Shown: in pieces, positions 25,015-36,855 of the stretch
Layout of the letters: each line of letters begins with the position of its first letter
How positions within the stretch are numbered: position 1 is the stretch's first letter
Source: Acrocarpospora corrugata
GTDB taxonomy: Bacteria > Actinomycetota > Actinomycetes > Streptosporangiales > Streptosporangiaceae
NCBI RefSeq assembly: GCF_009687845.1
Contig: NZ_BLAD01000059.1
Coordinates: forward strand, 1-64,000
DNA length: 64,000 nucleotides
Direction: 5' to 3'
The notes under the pieces: generated by a model
Told to the model about the DNA's origin: nothing
Databases searched by the model: none
Seen by the model: the letters and a program-made list of their open reading frames with translations, nothing else
Position numbers and translations under genes: made by a program

Positions 25015-25889
25015 GACACGGCCTCCTTGAAGATCTCGGTGATGGTCGGCCGCTCGGACCCGAAATGCTCAACCCGCCCCGCCTGTACGGCCGCGCGCAG
25101 GATCGCCTGATCATCGCCCCCGGTCACGACCAGCGTCTCCCGGTCCCCCGCCACGGTCAGCGTGCCGGGCAGATTCTCCGCCCACCCGGGCTTGGGATCC
25201 CGCACCACGACCCGCAGCCGCTGCCCCTCCGCCGACCGCAGCGCGTCCACGCTCCCGCTGGCCACCATCCGCCCGGCCGAGATGATCCCGATCGAGTCGC
25301 ACAGCCGGTCCACCAGCTCCAGCTGGTGACTGGAGAAGATCACTGGCACCCCGCCCCTGGCCCGCTCCTGCAGCACCTCGGCGAGCGCCTCCACCGCGAG
25401 CGGGTCCAGCCCCGAGAACGGCTCGTCCAGCACCAGCACCTCAGGGTCGTGCACCAGCGCCACCGCCAGCTGCACCCGCTGCTGGTTGCCGAGCGAGAGC
25501 GCCTCCACCGCGTCGCCGCGCCGCTCGGTCAGCCCGAGCCGCTCCACCAGCCCGGTGGTCGCCTTCGCCGCGTCCGCCGGGGACAGCCCGTGCAGCCGCC
25601 CGAAGTAGTCGATCTGCTCGCCGACCTTCATCTTCTGGTAGAGACCGCGCTCCTCCGGCATGTAGCCGAACCGCCGCCGCTCGGCGAACCCGAGCGGGCG
25701 CCCCTGCCAGGCCACCTGGCCGGCGTCCGCGCTGAGCACCCCCATCACGATCCGCATCGTGGTGGTCTTCCCGGCGCCGTTCGCGCCGACGAACCCGAAC
25801 ATCTCCCCGGGCCGTACGGCGAAGCTCACGCCGTCGAGGGCGACCTTGTCGGCCCCGAACGTCTTGCGCAATCCAGTGATGTCCAACAT
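25011..25889 (-). CDS. ABC ATP-binding protein, NatA-like
   Basis: 292-residue ATPase. Walker A GANGAGKTT near residue 38, signature variant LSLGNQQRVQLAVA, Walker B VLVLDEPFSGLDP and H-loop SSHQL are all present. The LSLGNQQ form and the GYMPEERGLY motif are typical of the NatA group. A C-terminal extension of about 80 residues follows. It is the first gene of the leftward operon and is divergent from the cobalamin adenosyltransferase gene across a 112-bp region holding a perfect palindrome. Confidence 0.92.
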   Translation of the reverse strand: MLDITGLRKTFGADKVALDGVSFAVRPGEMFGFVGANGAGKTTTMRIVMGVLSADAGQVAWQGRPLGFAERRRFGYMPEERGLYQKMKVGEQIDYFGRLHGLSPADAAKATTGLVERLGLTERRGDAVEALSLGNQQRVQLAVALVHDPEVLVLDEPFSGLDPLAVEALAEVLQERARGGVPVIFSSHQLELVDRLCDSIGIISAGRMVASGSVDALRSAEGQRLRVVVRDPKPGWAENLPGTLTVAGDRETLVVTGGDDQAILRAAVQAGRVEHFGSERPTITEIFKEAVS

Positions 25890-25967
25890 GTGACGATCAT
25901 TTCTTGGTTGGGTTGTGGCGCGATAGACGCCGATATCAGGGGGTTGATATGGCTTTCACCCACATCG

Positions 25968-25987
25968 GAGATGACAGATGTCATCTC
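25968..25987. promoter_or_regulatory. 20-bp palindromic operator candidate
   Basis: GAGATGACA-GA-TGTCATCTC, a perfect 9-bp inverted repeat with a 2-bp centre, in the divergent region between the natA-like operon and the adenosyltransferase gene. A weaker palindrome ATATCA-6-TGATAT is at 25933-25950. It covers the first ATG of the adenosyltransferase frame (25978), which argues that the second ATG at 26002 is the real start. A GntR, PadR or TetR-type dimer could bind, but no such gene is adjacent. Confidence 0.6.
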
Positions 25988-26001
25988 GTACGCTGAGCGA
26001 C

Positions 26002-26592
26002 ATGACACGTGGGGACAACGACCAGCCGGTAGTGCTTTCCAAGATCTACACGCGGACCGGCGACGACGGCAGCACCGCGCTCGGCGACATGAGCCGCACC
26101 GGCAAGACCGACCCGCGCCTGGCCGCGTACGCGGACGTGGAGGAGGCCAACGCGGCCCTCGGGGTGGCGCTGGCCACCGGCGGGCTCCAGCCGGAGATCG
26201 CGGAGGCGCTCACGCTGGTCCAGAACGAGCTGTTCGACGTGGGGGCCGACCTGTGCGCCCCGGTCCGCGACAATCCGGAGTTTCCGCCGTTGCGGATCAC
26301 GCAGCCGTACATCGATCGGCTGGAGGCGCAGTGTGACCGCTTCAACGCGGAGCTCAAGCCGCTGCGCAGCTTCATCCTGCCCGGCGGCGACCAGGCCACC
26401 GCGTTCCTGCACGTCGCCCGTACCGTCATCCGCCGCGCCGAGCGCAGCACCTGGGGCGCGCTGGAGGCCCACGACGACGTGAACCCGCTGACGGCGACCT
26501 ACCTCAACCGCCTCAGCGACCTGCTCTTCATTCTGTGCCGGGTCTCCTCGGCCGGCGCCGAGGTGCTCTGGAAGCCGGGCGCGACCCGCTAA
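26002..26592 (+). CDS. cob(I)alamin adenosyltransferase, PduO type
   Basis: Transfers the adenosyl group of ATP to cob(I)alamin to make adenosylcobalamin, used by methylmalonyl-CoA mutase and other enzymes. About 196 residues from the ATG at 26002. The N-terminal ATP site is SKIYTRTGDDGSTALGD. The second half contains FILPGG, the RTVIRRAER helix and NRLSDLLFILCR, all diagnostic of the PduO/MMAB trimeric family. It overlaps the end of the convergent DUF2550 gene by 4 bp. The earlier ATG (25978) would add 8 residues and lies in the palindrome. Confidence 0.93.
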   Translation: MTRGDNDQPVVLSKIYTRTGDDGSTALGDMSRTGKTDPRLAAYADVEEANAALGVALATGGLQPEIAEALTLVQNELFDVGADLCAPVRDNPEFPPLRITQPYIDRLEAQCDRFNAELKPLRSFILPGGDQATAFLHVARTVIRRAERSTWGALEAHDDVNPLTATYLNRLSDLLFILCRVSSAGAEVLWKPGATR

Positions 26593-26966
26593 GCCGGATC
26601 CAGGTGGGCGCTGGGCGGCGCCGACTCGATCCAGGCCAGGAAGCCGGTCAGCGCGTCCTCGCTCATCGCCAGCGCGATCGGCCCCGCCTCCACCATCCAG
26701 TAACCCGGCGGGCCCTCGCCCTCGTCCAGCGGACGGCGGCGGGAAACGGTGAGGCCGCGTCTCGCAATCGCGTGACGCGGCCTCAGTCGCAGTCCTAAGA
26801 AGGGCACCCAGTGGAGCTCGCCACCGGCATACCGGGCTACCCCGGATTGCCAGCCTCGTTCCCCTGTCCGCACGCTGCAGGCGACCGTGCCCCGGCGCGC
26901 GTTCAGGGCCACTGCCCTGATACAGAACAGGACGGCGAGCACCGCGATCCCCGCGATAACCTCCAT
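26589..26966 (-). CDS. DUF2550 family membrane protein
   Basis: 125-residue protein with one N-terminal transmembrane helix (about residues 3-22) and a small soluble domain containing WVPFLGLRLRPR. Actinobacterial genes of this family routinely follow atpC, as here, 20 bp downstream. Function unknown. The GRNARRGT-like basic segment after the helix suggests the soluble domain stays inside the cell. Confidence 0.85.
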   Translation of the reverse strand: MEVIAGIAVLAVLFCIRAVALNARRGTVACSVRTGERGWQSGVARYAGGELHWVPFLGLRLRPRHAIARRGLTVSRRRPLDEGEGPPGYWMVEAGPIALAMSEDALTGFLAWIESAPPSAHLDPA

Positions 26967-26986
26967 CGCCGCCCCTCCTGAAGAAA

Positions 26987-27388
26987 CTAGACGTCTTCCC
27001 CGGCCGCACGCAGCCGGGCCTGGTTCCGCTTGGCCTCTATCCGGGCGTCCGCGTCGTCCTGATCCGCCTCGATCGAGGCCTGCGCCCGTTCGAGCGCGTC
27101 CTTCGCCTTCGCGACGTCGACCTCGGAGCCGAGCTCCGCCACCTCCGCCAGGATCGACACGTCGTTGTCGGCGACCGAGATGAACCCGCCGTGCACCGCC
27201 GCCACCAGGTCGCCCTCGGCGCCGCGCTTGACGCGCAGCACGCCGCCCTCGACCAGTACGCCGAGAACAGGGGCGTGATTCGGCATAATACCGATCTCGC
27301 CGTCCACGGTCTTGGCAATCACCATGTCGGCGTCGCCCGACCAGATCTCACGCTCCGGCGAGACCACGCCAACTCGAAGCTTTGCCAC
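26987..27388 (-). CDS. atpC: ATP synthase epsilon subunit
   Basis: F1 central-stalk subunit that links gamma to the c-ring and can inhibit ATP hydrolysis. 133 residues. An N-terminal beta-sandwich (RVGVVSPEREIWSGDA, GEIGIMPNHAPVLG) is followed by a two-helix C-terminal domain. Two tandem GTG codons are possible starts; the second, at 27388, has GGAGG at 6 nt and gives the normal MAKLRV start. It is separated from atpD by an unusually long and highly structured gap. Confidence 0.95.
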   Translation of the reverse strand: MAKLRVGVVSPEREIWSGDADMVIAKTVDGEIGIMPNHAPVLGVLVEGGVLRVKRGAEGDLVAAVHGGFISVADNDVSILAEVAELGSEVDVAKAKDALERAQASIEADQDDADARIEAKRNQARLRAAGEDV

Positions 27389-27408
27389 CACATACCTCCG
27401 TCTTCATG

Positions 27409-27548
27409 GCCGATCCTCCGGATCGGCGGGCTTGGCCGCTGGGGAGCCTGTGTCTTCCCTCGTCACTCCGGGCCGCTCCGCGACCCTGCGTTCCTCAGTC
27501 CAGACACAGGCGCGGCCGAGCCGCCGGCCCGGCGCGAACCGGGCCGGC
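27409..27548 (-). other. structured atpD-atpC intergenic region with three hairpins
   Basis: Three perfect inverted repeats fill this gap in the operon transcript. GCCGATCC/GGATCGGC is at 27409-27416 and 27420-27427. GCCTGTGTCT/AGACACAGGC is at 27446-27455 and 27502-27511. GCCGGCCCGG/CCGGGCCGGC is at 27523-27532 and 27539-27548. The last lies 10 bp after the atpD stop. Possible roles are partial termination or mRNA processing to adjust epsilon dosage, or a short palindromic element inserted here. Confidence 0.6.
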
Positions 27549-27558
27549 GATTCACGAT

Positions 27559-29899
<2,341 letters not shown>

Positions 29900-29902
29900 C
29901 GG

Positions 29903-31552
<1,650 letters not shown>

Positions 31553-31574
31553 CTCTTCCTGTCTCCCTATTCGC

Positions 31575-32378
31575 CTAGCCGGCCAACCGGCGGCGGACTT
31601 CTTCGATACGTCCAGCGATGGTGGTATCGATGATCTCGTCCCCGATTTTGATCGAGAACCCACCGAGCACCTTGGGGTCCACTTCTACGTTCAGGTGGAC
31701 GTCACGGCCGTAGGTCGCCCGCAGCCAGGCCGCGAGACGCTCCTTCTGCTGATCCGAGAGCGGTACGGCGCTGCTGACCACGGCCACCAGGCGCTGCCGC
31801 TGCAGCGAGACCAGCCGGCCGTACTCGTCCAGACCCGCCTCCAGGCTACGCCTCCGCGGGTGTACCGCGAGATGCGTGACCAGGCGGAGCGTGGCCGGCG
31901 CGACCTTGCCGCCGAGCAGCTCCTGGAGCAGTTGCTCCTTGCCGGGCTTGCTCGGGTCGGCCAGGGCGCGGCGCAGCTCCGGGTTGGCGGCCAGAATGCG
32001 GCCGAACCGGAACAGCTCGTCCTCGACGTCGTCCAGCTGTCGGTGGCTTTCCGCGTCGGTGGCGGCGGCGATCACGCCGAGCCGCTCGACCGCGTCGGCC
32101 AGATCACCGGCGTGCGACCACTTGGACTCGACCACGGCCACCGTGGTCTCCAGCGCCGCCGGGCTCACCTTGCCGTCCAGCAGGGCGCGGATCGCGCCCT
32201 GTTTCGCGGCTGCGGGCCGGGACGGGTCCGAGAGCGTGCGCCGCAGGCCGTGCTCGCGGTCGAACAGGTCGGCCACCGCGAAGAGTTCGTCGGCCAGTTC
32301 GCCCAGGTCGGCGGTGCCGGCGACGCTGTTGAACCGCTCCTCGACCTCGGCCAGGGACGTCCTGCTCTGACCACGCAT
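31575..32378 (-). CDS. atpH: ATP synthase delta subunit
   Basis: F1 peripheral-stalk subunit, 267 residues, the long actinobacterial type (the E. coli protein is about 177). The N-terminal helical domain that binds alpha, and the C-terminal [21 protein letters not shown] motif, are clear. Its ATG overlaps the atpF stop as TGATG. Some mycobacteria fuse b and delta; here the two are separate genes. Confidence 0.95.
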   Translation of the reverse strand: MRGQSRTSLAEVEERFNSVAGTADLGELADELFAVADLFDREHGLRRTLSDPSRPAAAKQGAIRALLDGKVSPAALETTVAVVESKWSHAGDLADAVERLGVIAAATDAESHRQLDDVEDELFRFGRILAANPELRRALADPSKPGKEQLLQELLGGKVAPATLRLVTHLAVHPRRRSLEAGLDEYGRLVSLQRQRLVAVVSSAVPLSDQQKERLAAWLRATYGRDVHLNVEVDPKVLGGFSIKIGDEIIDTTIAGRIEEVRRRLAG

Positions 32379-32920
32379 CACCGAACCGCCGCGTCGTTCT
32401 CAAGCTCCGCGAGGAACCGGTCGACGATGCGACGCTGCCGGGCCTCGTCCTCCAGCGACTCGCCGACGATGCGTCCGGCCAGGTCGGTGGAGAGGCGGCC
32501 GATCTCGGCGCGCAGCTGGGTCAGGGCCTGCTGCTTGTCGGCCTCGATCTGGGCGTGCGCCGCGGCGATGATCCGCTGCGCCTCGGCCTTGGCCTCCTCC
32601 TGGAACTCGGCCTTGATCTGCGCGCCCTGCTCGCGGGCCTCGTCCCGAAGCCGGGCGGCTTCCTGGCGGGCCTCCTGCAGCTTGTCGCGGTACTGGTTGA
32701 GCACCGACTGGGCCTCGGCCTGCGCGTCCTCGGCCTTCTTGATCCCGCCCTCGATCGCATCGGTCCGGTCAGCCAGAGTCTTCTGGATGCGCGGGGTGAG
32801 AATGCGACCGACGACGATCAAGACGACAGCGAACGAGAAAATGCCGACGACGAGTTCGTACGCGTGCGGGATAAGGGGGTTGTTACCCTCCGCGGCCAGG
32901 AGCGTAGCTGCTGTATTCAT
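32378..32920 (-). CDS. atpF: ATP synthase b subunit
   Basis: Peripheral-stalk subunit of 180 residues. One transmembrane helix (about residues 22-42, VVGIFSFAVVLIVVGRIL) is followed by a long charged coiled coil rich in Ala, Glu, Gln and Lys. About 30 bp separate it from atpE. Confidence 0.96.
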   Translation of the reverse strand: MNTAATLLAAEGNNPLIPHAYELVVGIFSFAVVLIVVGRILTPRIQKTLADRTDAIEGGIKKAEDAQAEAQSVLNQYRDKLQEARQEAARLRDEAREQGAQIKAEFQEEAKAEAQRIIAAAHAQIEADKQQALTQLRAEIGRLSTDLAGRIVGESLEDEARQRRIVDRFLAELENDAAVR

Positions 32921-32951
32921 GGGTGCAGCCTTCCGTCAAGAAAGTCGTTCG

Positions 32952-33251
<300 letters not shown>

Positions 33252-34061
33252 TCAGTGATCGGCGTGCAGCGAGTTGCCGATGTACATGGCGGCCAGCATC
33301 GCGAACAGGAAGGCCTGCAGGAACTGGATGAACATCTCGAACGCGGTCATCGCGATCGTCATGACGACGCCGACGACGCCGAGGCCCACACCGAGCGGGG
33401 TGAGATGCTCGAACACGAACCAGAACCCGACCAGGCTGAAGAAGGCCAGGATGATGTGACCGGCGAACATGTTCGCGAACAGTCGGACCGCGTGCGTGAA
33501 GGGCGCGATGATCAGGTTCGACAGGAACTCGATGGGGGCCAGCAGCACGTAGATCGGCTTGGGCAGGCCCGGCGGGAACATCATGTTCTTGAAGTAGCCG
33601 ATCGGCCCCTGGTGCTTGATGCCCAGGTAGATCTTGAGCACGTAGATGCTGATGGCCAGCACGATCGGGAAGGCGATGTGCGAGGCGACCGGGAACTGAA
33701 TGATGGGGATGACGCCCATCAGGTTCCAGATCCACACCATGAAGAAGATGCTCAGCAGCAGGCCCATCCACCGGTCCGCGTCCTTGCCGAGGAACGGCCG
33801 GGCGACCTGGTCACGGACGAACATGTAGCCCATCTCGCCGACGTTCTGGACGCCGCGCGGCACCAGCTTCGGCTTGGCGAAGGCGGACCAGCAGAAGATC
33901 ACGACGATCAGCGTGCTCAGCAGCGCGAGCAGGACCGGCTTCGTGAACCAGGACACCCCGGCGATGAGCGGAGGATAATCGAAGAGCTCAAGGCCAGGAG
34001 GGGTGAACACATCCTCGGAAGCCCCGGAAGCCCCGGAAGCGAGGACCGTCAGCGTATTCAC
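33252..34061 (-). CDS. atpB: ATP synthase a subunit
   Basis: Membrane stator subunit, 269 residues, GTG start. It has five or six transmembrane helices, with the essential Arg in PFTHAVRLFANMFAGH near residue 190 and the GPIGYFKNMMFPPG and PIEFLSNLI loops. It forms the proton half-channels against the c-ring. Confidence 0.97.
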   Translation of the reverse strand: MNTLTVLASGASGASEDVFTPPGLELFDYPPLIAGVSWFTKPVLLALLSTLIVVIFCWSAFAKPKLVPRGVQNVGEMGYMFVRDQVARPFLGKDADRWMGLLLSIFFMVWIWNLMGVIPIIQFPVASHIAFPIVLAISIYVLKIYLGIKHQGPIGYFKNMMFPPGLPKPIYVLLAPIEFLSNLIIAPFTHAVRLFANMFAGHIILAFFSLVGFWFVFEHLTPLGVGLGVVGVVMTIAMTAFEMFIQFLQAFLFAMLAAMYIGNSLHADH

Positions 34062-34125
34062 GCGGCGTTCCCTTCAGCGTGATAGTGGATCGTCAAAGAG
34101 GCTTCGTCGCTTGGACAGCGAGGGG

Positions 34126-34341
34126 CTAGCTGCCGTACTTGCGGTAGACCAGGTAGACAGCGAGCGCTACGCCGAGGATCAGTCCGATGGGCGTGAACGC
34201 GACCACGCCGGTCCAACGGCTCAGCAACATGCCGGCGCCGCCATACAAGATCATCCCGGCGAGCAGGTAGCTGGGGATCGACCAAGCGGCGCTGGCGAAG
34301 TCGCGGCCGTCGTCCTCGGGCCGAAGTTTCCCATCGCTCAT
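34126..34341 (-). CDS. AtpZ/AtpI-like small membrane protein
   Basis: 71-residue protein with two transmembrane helices (about residues 22-42 and 48-66), of the small family encoded at the front of atp operons and linked to assembly of the c-ring or Mg2+ uptake. It is followed after 64 bp by atpB. The family name varies between databases. Confidence 0.8.
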   Translation of the reverse strand: MSDGKLRPEDDGRDFASAAWSIPSYLLAGMILYGGAGMLLSRWTGVVAFTPIGLILGVALAVYLVYRKYGS

Positions 34342-34392
34342 CGCGGGGCCGACGATAGCAGGCGCGGGGGTGACTAGTCATATCGGGCCCCG

Positions 34393-34815
34393 TCATGCGC
34401 CATCGGAACCCGGGACTTTCGTATCTGGGTCTGCATAGAGCAGCTTCAACTTCATGAACCCACGCATTTCACCCACCGTCCAGGTGACGGTGCCCACGAT
34501 GGCCGCCCAGCCGAAGGCGCGAGGCTCGAAGGCGGTGGCCGATTCGAAGGATTTCAGCAGCACCATCAGGACGATGACCTTGACCAGATAGCTCAGCACG
34601 GCCGCGGTCATCATCATCATCGGGGAGATCCGGCTCGCGTAGGCGACAACCACCAAGCCGATGGTAAAAAATGCGACGACGACCAGCAGGCCGATCACGG
34701 CGCCGAGCGCGCCGGGGAATCCCGCCAGCACGGCCGCCACCGCGGCGACGACCAGTCCCACTAGCACTGTAGGCACGGCGGCGCCCTTAAGAACGCGCAC
34801 GTCGTTGGCCTGCAT
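34393..34815 (-). CDS. atpI: AtpI-like protein at the head of the atp operon
   Basis: 140-residue membrane protein with four hydrophobic helices, matching ATP synthase protein I (SYKVIVLMVLL-like third helix and a conserved C-terminal RGFMKLKLLY). The ATG at 34815 has GGGAG at 5 nt; upstream codons in the frame are not needed. It is the first gene of the operon. The region 34816-34934 should hold the operon promoter, and a small CCCCTC-3-GAGGGG hairpin is at 34855-34869. Confidence 0.8.
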   Translation of the reverse strand: MQANDVRVLKGAAVPTVLVGLVVAAVAAVLAGFPGALGAVIGLLVVVAFFTIGLVVVAYASRISPMMMMTAAVLSYLVKVIVLMVLLKSFESATAFEPRAFGWAAIVGTVTWTVGEMRGFMKLKLLYADPDTKVPGSDGA

Positions 34816-34934
34816 CACGACTCCCAAAGCCTGTTGTCAACCGAGCGTTTGCTTCCCCTCACAGAGGGGACCCTGTTAGTGAAAGCTATCACAAGCTCTA
34901 TGGGGAGTGTCTTTACCTGCTTTTTCGGGGCATT

Positions 34935-36161
34935 TCACCCGGTAGTTGCCGTGGCCCTCGGGGTGGCGGTGGCCGCGGCCGGGCCCGACGGGGTGTCGGC
35001 GGAGTCGGCAGGCGGGGGCATTCTATGGGCGGCGTGCTGGCCGCCGCGACCGTTCCTGCCGGTGGTGCGCCAGCGCTGCCGGGACAGCAGCACCAGGATG
35101 GCGATGGCCACCGCGATGATCGGCGGGAACACCTCAACGGGGACGCCCTCCACCGAGAGCGCGACCAGGGCGAACGCGAACAGGAAGGTCCAGGCGTACA
35201 TGATCAGGACGCTGCGGCGGTGCGAATGGCCGATGTCCAGCAGCCGGTGGTGCAGGTGGCCCCGGTCCGGGGCGAACGGGGACTGACCCGCCGATGTTCG
35301 CCGGACCACCGCCATGATCAGGTCCGCCAGCGGGAGCACCATGACGGCGACGGGGAGGAGCACGGGCAGCAGCAGTGGGAACCGGTTGACCTGCAGCGCC
35401 GCGCTCGGCACCGAGGAGATGATGGTGACCAGCGAGGTGGCCAGGATCAGGCCGATCAGCATGGCGCCGGTGTCGCCCATGAAGATCTTCGCCGGGTTGA
35501 AGTTGTGCGGCAGGAAGCCCAGGCACATGCCGATCAGCAGCGACGCGACCACGGCGGTGAGGTTGATGCGGGTGGCCTGCAGGCTCTGCGACAGGACCAT
35601 CGAGTAGACCAGGGTGGCCAGCGCGGCGATGCCGACGATGCCGGCCGCCAGGCCGTCCAGGCCGTCCACGAAGTTCACCGCGTTGATGGTGACGACCACG
35701 ATCATGATGGTGATGACGACCTGGAGGTTGGTGTCCAGGCTCAGCTCGCCGCCCATGTTCGACGGCAGCGGCAGGTAGCGCAGGGTGACGCCGAAGTAGA
35801 CGAGCAGTCCGCCGGCGGCGATCTGGCCGCCCAGCTTGACCAGCGCGTCCATGCCCAGCCAGTCGTCCAGGAAGCCGGTCACCACGATCAGGCCGCCAGC
35901 CGCGAGCAGCGCCATCGCGGTCTGACCGGACTGCTGGTCGAGCGCCCCGCCCACCCACGGCAGTTGGGTGGCGACGAGCAGCCCCGCGGCCATGCCGCCG
36001 AACATCGCCAGGCCGCCGAGGCGTGGAGTCGGCACCTTGTGCACGTCCCGTTCCCTGACCTCGGGCGCCGCGCCGATGCGCAGCGCGAAGGCCCGGACCG
36101 GAGGCACCAGCAGATAGGTGACAACGGCCGTGACGAGCGCCACAAGGAAGTATTCGCGCAC
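34935..36161 (-). CDS. undecaprenyl-phosphate GlcNAc/phosphosugar transferase (WecA/TagO-like)
   Basis: Polytopic membrane enzyme moving a phospho-sugar from UDP-sugar to undecaprenyl phosphate, the first step of arabinogalactan, teichoic or other wall polymers. About 408 residues with about 11 helices. Motifs: FLDDWLG (Asp-Asp), INAVNFVDGLDGLAAG, MGDTGAMLIG, and RGHLHHRLLDIGH (H-x-H-H type, typical of WecA rather than MraY). The C-terminus has a Pro/Ala/Thr-rich tail of about 45 residues. GTG 36161 is chosen because the upstream extension is not membrane-like. In actinomycetes a wecA-like gene just upstream of atp genes is common. Confidence 0.92.
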   Translation of the reverse strand: MREYFLVALVTAVVTYLLVPPVRAFALRIGAAPEVRERDVHKVPTPRLGGLAMFGGMAAGLLVATQLPWVGGALDQQSGQTAMALLAAGGLIVVTGFLDDWLGMDALVKLGGQIAAGGLLVYFGVTLRYLPLPSNMGGELSLDTNLQVVITIMIVVVTINAVNFVDGLDGLAAGIVGIAALATLVYSMVLSQSLQATRINLTAVVASLLIGMCLGFLPHNFNPAKIFMGDTGAMLIGLILATSLVTIISSVPSAALQVNRFPLLLPVLLPVAVMVLPLADLIMAVVRRTSAGQSPFAPDRGHLHHRLLDIGHSHRRSVLIMYAWTFLFAFALVALSVEGVPVEVFPPIIAVAIAILVLLSRQRWRTTGRNGRGGQHAAHRMPPPADSADTPSGPAAATATPRATATTG

Positions 36162-36327
36162 GGACCTAGTTTCCCGGATCGAAGGACCAGTTGTGACGGT
36201 AAAACGACACAGATTCCGACGAAACATTCGCTCGGATGCGCGATCTGGGCGCTTACCGGTTTCCCGACGCTAGCGCACCCCGGTTGCACGCCACTTGAAG
36301 CACGAACGACCCTTGGCCATACCTTCA

Positions 36328-36427
36328 CGCGCCACGCGCGGGCGCGCGCGGGGGTAGGCGCGCTTGGGCATAGGCGCGCACCTGCGCGTGGCGCGCGTCG
36401 GAAGTAGGCGTGTGTCACGCGCAGGTG
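36328..36427. repeat. mutually exclusive 12-bp inverted repeats and TAGGCG motif repeats
   Basis: CGCGCCACGCGC (36328-36339) pairs with GCGCGTGGCGCG (36384-36395). CACCTGCGCGTG (36379-36390) pairs with CACGCGCAGGTG (36416-36427). The two stems share bases 36384-36390, so only one can form at a time. Through this region and up to about 36465 the motif TAGGCGYG recurs about five times. It lies between the gene ending at 36449 and the wecA-like start at 36161, on a leader or read-through transcript. Confidence 0.6.
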
Positions 36428-36448
36428 GGCGTCGGAGGTGGGCGTGCG

Positions 36449-36835
36449 TCAGGAGTAGGCGTGCGGCGCCCCCGCCTTGCTGGGCACCCAGCGCGGCGTG
36501 TCCGCCGCCTCGTCGCTGATCGCGGTCAGCACCGCCTGGCGGTACAGCCCCAGGCGATTACGCCACTCGCCGATGTCCTGCACATAGCGCTTCGCCACGG
36601 GCGCGTCCCACACATCGGTGCTCCTGGCCATCTGGTACGGCTTGTCCAGGGACGTGGTGAGCTGCTCCATCAGCGGGAGGACCTGGAACCAGAGGTCCAC
36701 CAGGCGCTGGTACTCCGGGTTGAACACCCAGGTGGTGGTCTGACCGCCCGGAACCAGCAGGTCGGAGCTGGACGGCGCGGGCGGCGTCTCACCCGGCTGA
36801 AGCGGTCGCGGCGCGGGGGGGTCGACGTAACTCAC
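36449..36835 (-). CDS. hypothetical protein
   Basis: 128-residue protein of unknown function. It has a Pro-rich N-terminus, then a likely all-helical part from about residue 35 with many Trp/Leu/Tyr (VDLWFQVLPLMEQL, IGEWRNRLGLYRQAV). GTG 36835 follows GGAGAACAT; the frame is open further upstream but without a better start. It is 20 bp downstream of the big repeat protein gene, so they are probably co-transcribed. Not recognised. Confidence 0.7.
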   Translation of the reverse strand: MSYVDPPAPRPLQPGETPPAPSSSDLLVPGGQTTTWVFNPEYQRLVDLWFQVLPLMEQLTTSLDKPYQMARSTDVWDAPVAKRYVQDIGEWRNRLGLYRQAVLTAISDEAADTPRWVPSKAGAPHAYS

Positions 36836-36855
36836 ATGTTCTCCTACGTCTGCGT

